Positions 61,180-64,000 of a stretch of 64,000 bases of DNA are shown here, piece by piece (position 1 is the stretch's first letter; each line of letters opens with the position of its first letter). The stretch spans positions 496,001 to 560,000 of the forward strand of contig JAKGBX010000001.1 in the NCBI GenBank assembly GCA_021555075.1, written 5' to 3'. This stretch comes from Rhodobacteraceae bacterium LMO-JJ12. GTDB taxonomy: Bacteria > Pseudomonadota > Alphaproteobacteria > Rhodobacterales > Rhodobacteraceae. The notes under the pieces were generated by a model. That model was not told the DNA's origin. It saw only the letters and a list, made by a program, of their open reading frames with translations, and did not search any database. Both the position numbers and the translations under genes were made by a program.

Positions 61180-62369
61180 AGATTTGCAATCCTTGAAACC
61201 TGATTGATACCTTGCGAAGTCATCTGCCCCCAGCGTTCCATCAGAGCGCGGCGTTGGTCCAGATAATCCGTCCTGCGATAGGCGCGTTCAACGGTTGAGC
61301 CGGTGACATGCCCAAGACAGGTTTCGGCAACCTCATGGGGCGCGTTTGTGGCTTCTGCCAGCCAATCGCGAAGGGATGAGCGAAAGCCATGGGGGCGCTC
61401 GGGATAGCCTTGGCGCGTCATGAATTTGCTTAGGGTTGCGTCGGATATGACGCCCTTGCGCACGCCCGAAAAAATGAAGCCATCCCGTGCCATGGGTCTT
61501 GCCTGTTCAATCACGCGCTGGGCTTCATATGACAGGGGCACGCGAAAATCGGTGGTTTTGTTGACACGGCCTTTCAACAGATCGGCTGGCACGGTCCAAA
61601 TATCGCCTTCAATCTGGTCGATATGGGCGAAGCGAATAGGCTTTGAGCGCATCCCGGTTAGAATGAGAAACTGCAAAGCAAGCTCGGTTATCGAGCCGCC
61701 ATTGAGCGTCTGATAGAACGCTGGCACGTCCTGCCATTTCATAGCGCAATAGTTTTTCCGCTCCTGCCGTTGCGCCCCTAGCAGTTCTTTGGCCTTCATT
61801 GTCGCTTGTAGATCGACGTTGAGGCCCAGCGCGGCGGCGTGGCGCATACAAATGCCAAGACGGTTCAGCCCCTTGCGCGCCGTATCGGGTTTCGTGTGCC
61901 AAATAGGTGCAAGCGTATCGCGAATGTCGCGTTGGTCAATTTCCGAAACCGGCATTTTCCCCAGCTTGGGCAGTATGTAGAGTTCTAGGGGGCTGAACCA
62001 ACGGCCAGCTTTGCCTTCGCCTTTCAGGTCGGCCTTACGGCTTTCAAAGGCGTCTCGGGCAATGTCGCTGAGAATATGCAAGTTACGTTCAGCTTCCCGG
62101 CGATGTCGCTCGCGTTCTTTAATGGCGTCTATGTCCTGCCTCACGACCGCTCGCCATTTGTCGGCTTCTTCGCGCGCTTCTTTCAGAGATACGCTTGGGA
62201 AGCGGCCAAGGCCCATTTCGTGACGGCGGGAAAACAAGGTGTAACGTAGCACCCATTGCGCCCCACCATCGCGGCGCTTGTATAGCCAAAGCCCGTCACC
62301 ATCCGAGTGTTTGCCCGTTGGAGCGGTTTTCACAAACGCTGTGGTGAGCTTCTTTGAGACGTGCGGCAT
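61176..62369 (-). CDS. int: Tyrosine integrase of element 2
   Basis: 397 residues from ATG 62369, preceded by AAGGGGATT; an in-frame start at 62417 is possible. DUF4102-type N-terminus (HSDGDGLWLYKRRDGGAQWVLRYTLFSRRHEMGLG), catalytic Arg in LTGMRSKPIRFAHI, HGFRSSLRDWLAE, CLGHVTG and tyrosine in AYRRTDYLDQRR. Clearly different from integrase 1. Ends in att-proximal position like integrase 1. Confidence 0.95.
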   Translation of the reverse strand: MPHVSKKLTTAFVKTAPTGKHSDGDGLWLYKRRDGGAQWVLRYTLFSRRHEMGLGRFPSVSLKEAREEADKWRAVVRQDIDAIKERERHRREAERNLHILSDIARDAFESRKADLKGEGKAGRWFSPLELYILPKLGKMPVSEIDQRDIRDTLAPIWHTKPDTARKGLNRLGICMRHAAALGLNVDLQATMKAKELLGAQRQERKNYCAMKWQDVPAFYQTLNGGSITELALQFLILTGMRSKPIRFAHIDQIEGDIWTVPADLLKGRVNKTTDFRVPLSYEAQRVIEQARPMARDGFIFSGVRKGVISDATLSKFMTRQGYPERPHGFRSSLRDWLAEATNAPHEVAETCLGHVTGSTVERAYRRTDYLDQRRALMERWGQMTSQGINQVSRIANL

Positions 62370-62512
62370 CCAATCCCCTTTTCTATCCCCCTCAACATAT
62401 AGTGTATGCTGGGGCATATTGGAACGCCGTGAAACAGATTATTGTTTAGAAAGCTATGTTTTTAAGGTGTTTCGGTGCAAGGTGGGCTATCAAGATATAG
62501 ATTTCCAAAGCC

Positions 62513-62527
62513 CTCTCACAGCACCAT
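62513..62527. other. Right attachment site of element 2
   Basis: CTCTCACAGCACCAT, identical to 58455-58469, the 3' end of the split tRNA-Thr including CCA. About 145 bp upstream of the integrase start. The recombinase stop codon (62518-62516) lies within it. Confidence 0.8.
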
Positions 62528-64000
62528 CTCACTTTTTGCCCCCGAAATTCCCGCTAAGTACTTGAAAGGGAACGATAATTCGGGAGTTCCATACACCCCA
62601 TTTTGACCGTATTTCAGTGGCTCTGAAAAGACCAATCTAAGCACTGTCTGGCGCATAGCGAAGTCACCATTGTTGTAAATATTCCAAGGGCTTGCCAAGA
62701 AATTGAGAGCGAGTTCAATACAGTCCTCCAGCCGTCCCTTCGGCGGCACTGTTGTTTCAACTCTCTCGGCGAGCACGATCTTTTGCCGCTCCAGCTTCTC
62801 GATACGTGCTTCATAGGCACTGACGACCGAAGCACATGTAGCGTCAACGATCCGATCCAGGAGGCTCCCGATCTGCCGATCCACCTCCTTCAGCTGCTTC
62901 TGGAGCTCGTCCCTCTCACCGTGTGAAATCGCGAGCCGCATATCCCACGCATCGCGCAGCATGGCCTTTGCCAGATCGAATAGCCCGCGAGCAGGTTGCA
63001 GGCCTTCCATGATCTCCTCAAAAGCGCTTTCCATTTTCGCCCGAGGAACGGACTTGCTCTTGGCTTCGCAGCCGCGCGTCTCACAGCGATAGTAGGCATA
63101 GTGCTTGCGGCAGCCCTTAGACCAAGCAGCAGTCATTGCGTTGCCGCAGCATCCGCACTGCACGAAGCCACGAAGCGGGAAGTCTTCGTTGAAGTCTTTC
63201 CGAGCGGCAGGGAGCCGCTTGCGGCCTTCTAGATTGTCTTGAATGCGTTCGAAGGTCTCGAAACTGATCAGACCTTCGTGCTGACCTTTGCGCAAGCTTA
63301 CGCCCCACTTAGGGGCTTCAACATATCCTGCGTATACCACCTTCTTTAGAAGGCGCGTCACGGTCATCGGGCGGAGTGTCCCGTCCTTACGATCTTTCGG
63401 GAAGTGTGGATTGCGCTCCAAGAAACGCTGCACTTCCGCCTGCGAGGCGAAATGCCCCGTGGCAAACCCTTCAAGCGCTTCGCGCACAACTGGGGCAAGT
63501 ACATCGTCAGGAACAAGTATTTTGCCGCCACCTGACGGCGCGTTGACATAGCGATAGCCGACAGGGGCTCGAAAGACCCAGAAACCGCCCTCAACACGAG
63601 CTTGCATCTTCTGCACCACTTGGCGGCGATTTTGTTCGCGCTCAAGCTCGCCTTGCGCAGCAATAACGGTTTCAATGAACTTACCTTCGGGGGTGTCTTC
63701 GAAGCGGAAATTTAGACATTCGATTTTTGCACCGCGCCTGGAGAACTCACGGCGAAGCTTCAAATGAAATTCAGTGTCTCGGGCAAATCGCTTCAGGTCG
63801 TCAAAAATAACGACATAGGGCTTACCTTTCTGCGCATCGAGATAGGAGAGCAGAGCGACCATGCCAGGGCGACGCATGAAATCGCCGCCCCCGCTTACGT
63901 CATCGGGGAACACAGCCTCAACGTCATAGCCTTTGTCTTCGGCATAGGCGCGACAACGCTGCTCCTGGCTCTCTAGCCCGCTGCCCTCAATCCGTTGCTT
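62516..64000 (-). CDS. Large serine recombinase, N-terminus off the window
   Basis: 495 codons in frame from the right edge, without a start. The visible part begins within the resolvase domain (KQRIEGSGLESQEQRCRAYA, then FPDDVSGGGDFMRRPGMVALL, VVIFDDLKRFARD), so the catalytic Ser is beyond the edge. Then come the recombinase domain (GYRYVNAPSGGGKILVPDDVL...ALEGFATG), a zinc ribbon (LRGFVQCGCCGNAMTAAW...YYRCETRGC) and a coiled coil (ERDELQKQLKEVDRQIGSLLDRI). Large serine recombinases integrate phages or islands. The last codons (Met-Val-Leu-stop) are written in the tRNA-derived att sequence. Confidence 0.9.
   Translation of the reverse strand, partial: KQRIEGSGLESQEQRCRAYAEDKGYDVEAVFPDDVSGGGDFMRRPGMVALLSYLDAQKGKPYVVIFDDLKRFARDTEFHLKLRREFSRRGAKIECLNFRFEDTPEGKFIETVIAAQGELEREQNRRQVVQKMQARVEGGFWVFRAPVGYRYVNAPSGGGKILVPDDVLAPVVREALEGFATGHFASQAEVQRFLERNPHFPKDRKDGTLRPMTVTRLLKKVVYAGYVEAPKWGVSLRKGQHEGLISFETFERIQDNLEGRKRLPAARKDFNEDFPLRGFVQCGCCGNAMTAAWSKGCRKHYAYYRCETRGCEAKSKSVPRAKMESAFEEIMEGLQPARGLFDLAKAMLRDAWDMRLAISHGERDELQKQLKEVDRQIGSLLDRIVDATCASVVSAYEARIEKLERQKIVLAERVETTVPPKGRLEDCIELALNFLASPWNIYNNGDFAMRQTVLRLVFSEPLKYGQNGVYGTPELSFPFKYLAGISGAKSEMVL

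Larger units (their letters stand above)
58455..62527. mobile_element. Integrative element 2, small satellite-like element in tandem
   Basis: Bounded by the 15-bp direct repeat CTCTCACAGCACCAT at 58455-58469 (end of the tRNA-Thr 3' half) and 62513-62527. Nine minus-strand genes, mostly with overlapping start/stop codons: integrase next to the right end, a DUF6499-like regulator, an AlpA-like protein, small conserved phage-type proteins, an HTH protein and a repressor-like protein with palindromic operators. No structural or packaging genes. About 4.1 kb, so it depends on other elements for transfer. Confidence 0.8.

Overview
The window looks like a chromosomal segment of an alphaproteobacterium of the Rhodobacterales (Roseobacter-like). 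This rests on the protein content: a murA / DUF2948 / hisD / UPF0262 / low-molecular-weight phosphatase block, a 48-residue basic protein just upstream of murA, and mobile-element proteins of types I know from Rhodobacteraceae phages. Base composition is high GC apart from a few cargo genes. No database search was possible, so family names come from motifs and from resemblance to families I know.

Region 1 (1-38.2 kb) is a complete type VI secretion (T6SS) island. It opens with two caspase-like secreted proteins carrying SEL1-type repeats (1-1846, running off the left edge, and 2349-3842), a Gly/Thr-repeat lipoprotein and two exported proteins of unknown function. Then come a PpkA-like Ser/Thr kinase (minus) and, divergently, clpV/tssH. 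Next is an effector-delivery cassette: DUF2169, a degenerate ketoacyl-synthase-like protein, a DUF4150 PAAR-like protein with a Cys-rich tail, and a possible immunity or partner protein. It is faced by a short TIGR02270-type protein and a DUF6484 protein. The main operon runs tssA-B-C-hcp-tssE-F-G-tagH(FHA)-tssJ-K-L-M-tagF (15.7-31.7 kb). vgrG converges on it, followed on the minus strand by a DotU/IcmF-like hybrid without an ATPase site, an M15-type peptidase and a PP2C phosphatase. Kinase, phosphatase, FHA protein and TagF together are the parts of the known threonine-phosphorylation switch of T6SS assembly. All 13 core components (TssA to TssM) are present. An OmpA-family protein closes the region.

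Region 2 (39.3-46.5 kb) is ordinary core chromosome: tRNA-Gly(TCC), an ABC exporter, then on the minus strand a 48-aa protein, murA, DUF2948, hisD, UPF0262 and a low-molecular-weight phosphatase. Two copies of a ~165-bp intergenic repeat lie here.

Region 3 (46.5-64 kb) is a stack of mobile elements at a tRNA-Thr gene. Element 1 (46555-58433, ~11.9 kb) carries a tyrosine integrase, an AlpA-like regulator, a primase-helicase, a resolvase, an XRE/ImmA pair and cargo including a trypsin-like protease. It has cut a host tRNA-Thr(GGT) in two at the anticodon: the 5' half is at 46528 and the 3' half at 58421. It supplies a complete tRNA-Thr(GGT) of its own at 46664. Element 2 (58455-62527, ~4 kb) is a second integrase element inserted into the tail of the displaced 3' half. 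Its genes are mostly overlapping small ones, and three palindromic operators lie in front of a repressor-like gene. Beyond it lies the 3' part of a large serine recombinase gene whose stop codon falls inside the tRNA-derived att sequence.

No capsid, tail or conjugation genes are visible in elements 1 and 2, so they look like satellites or small integrative elements rather than full prophages.
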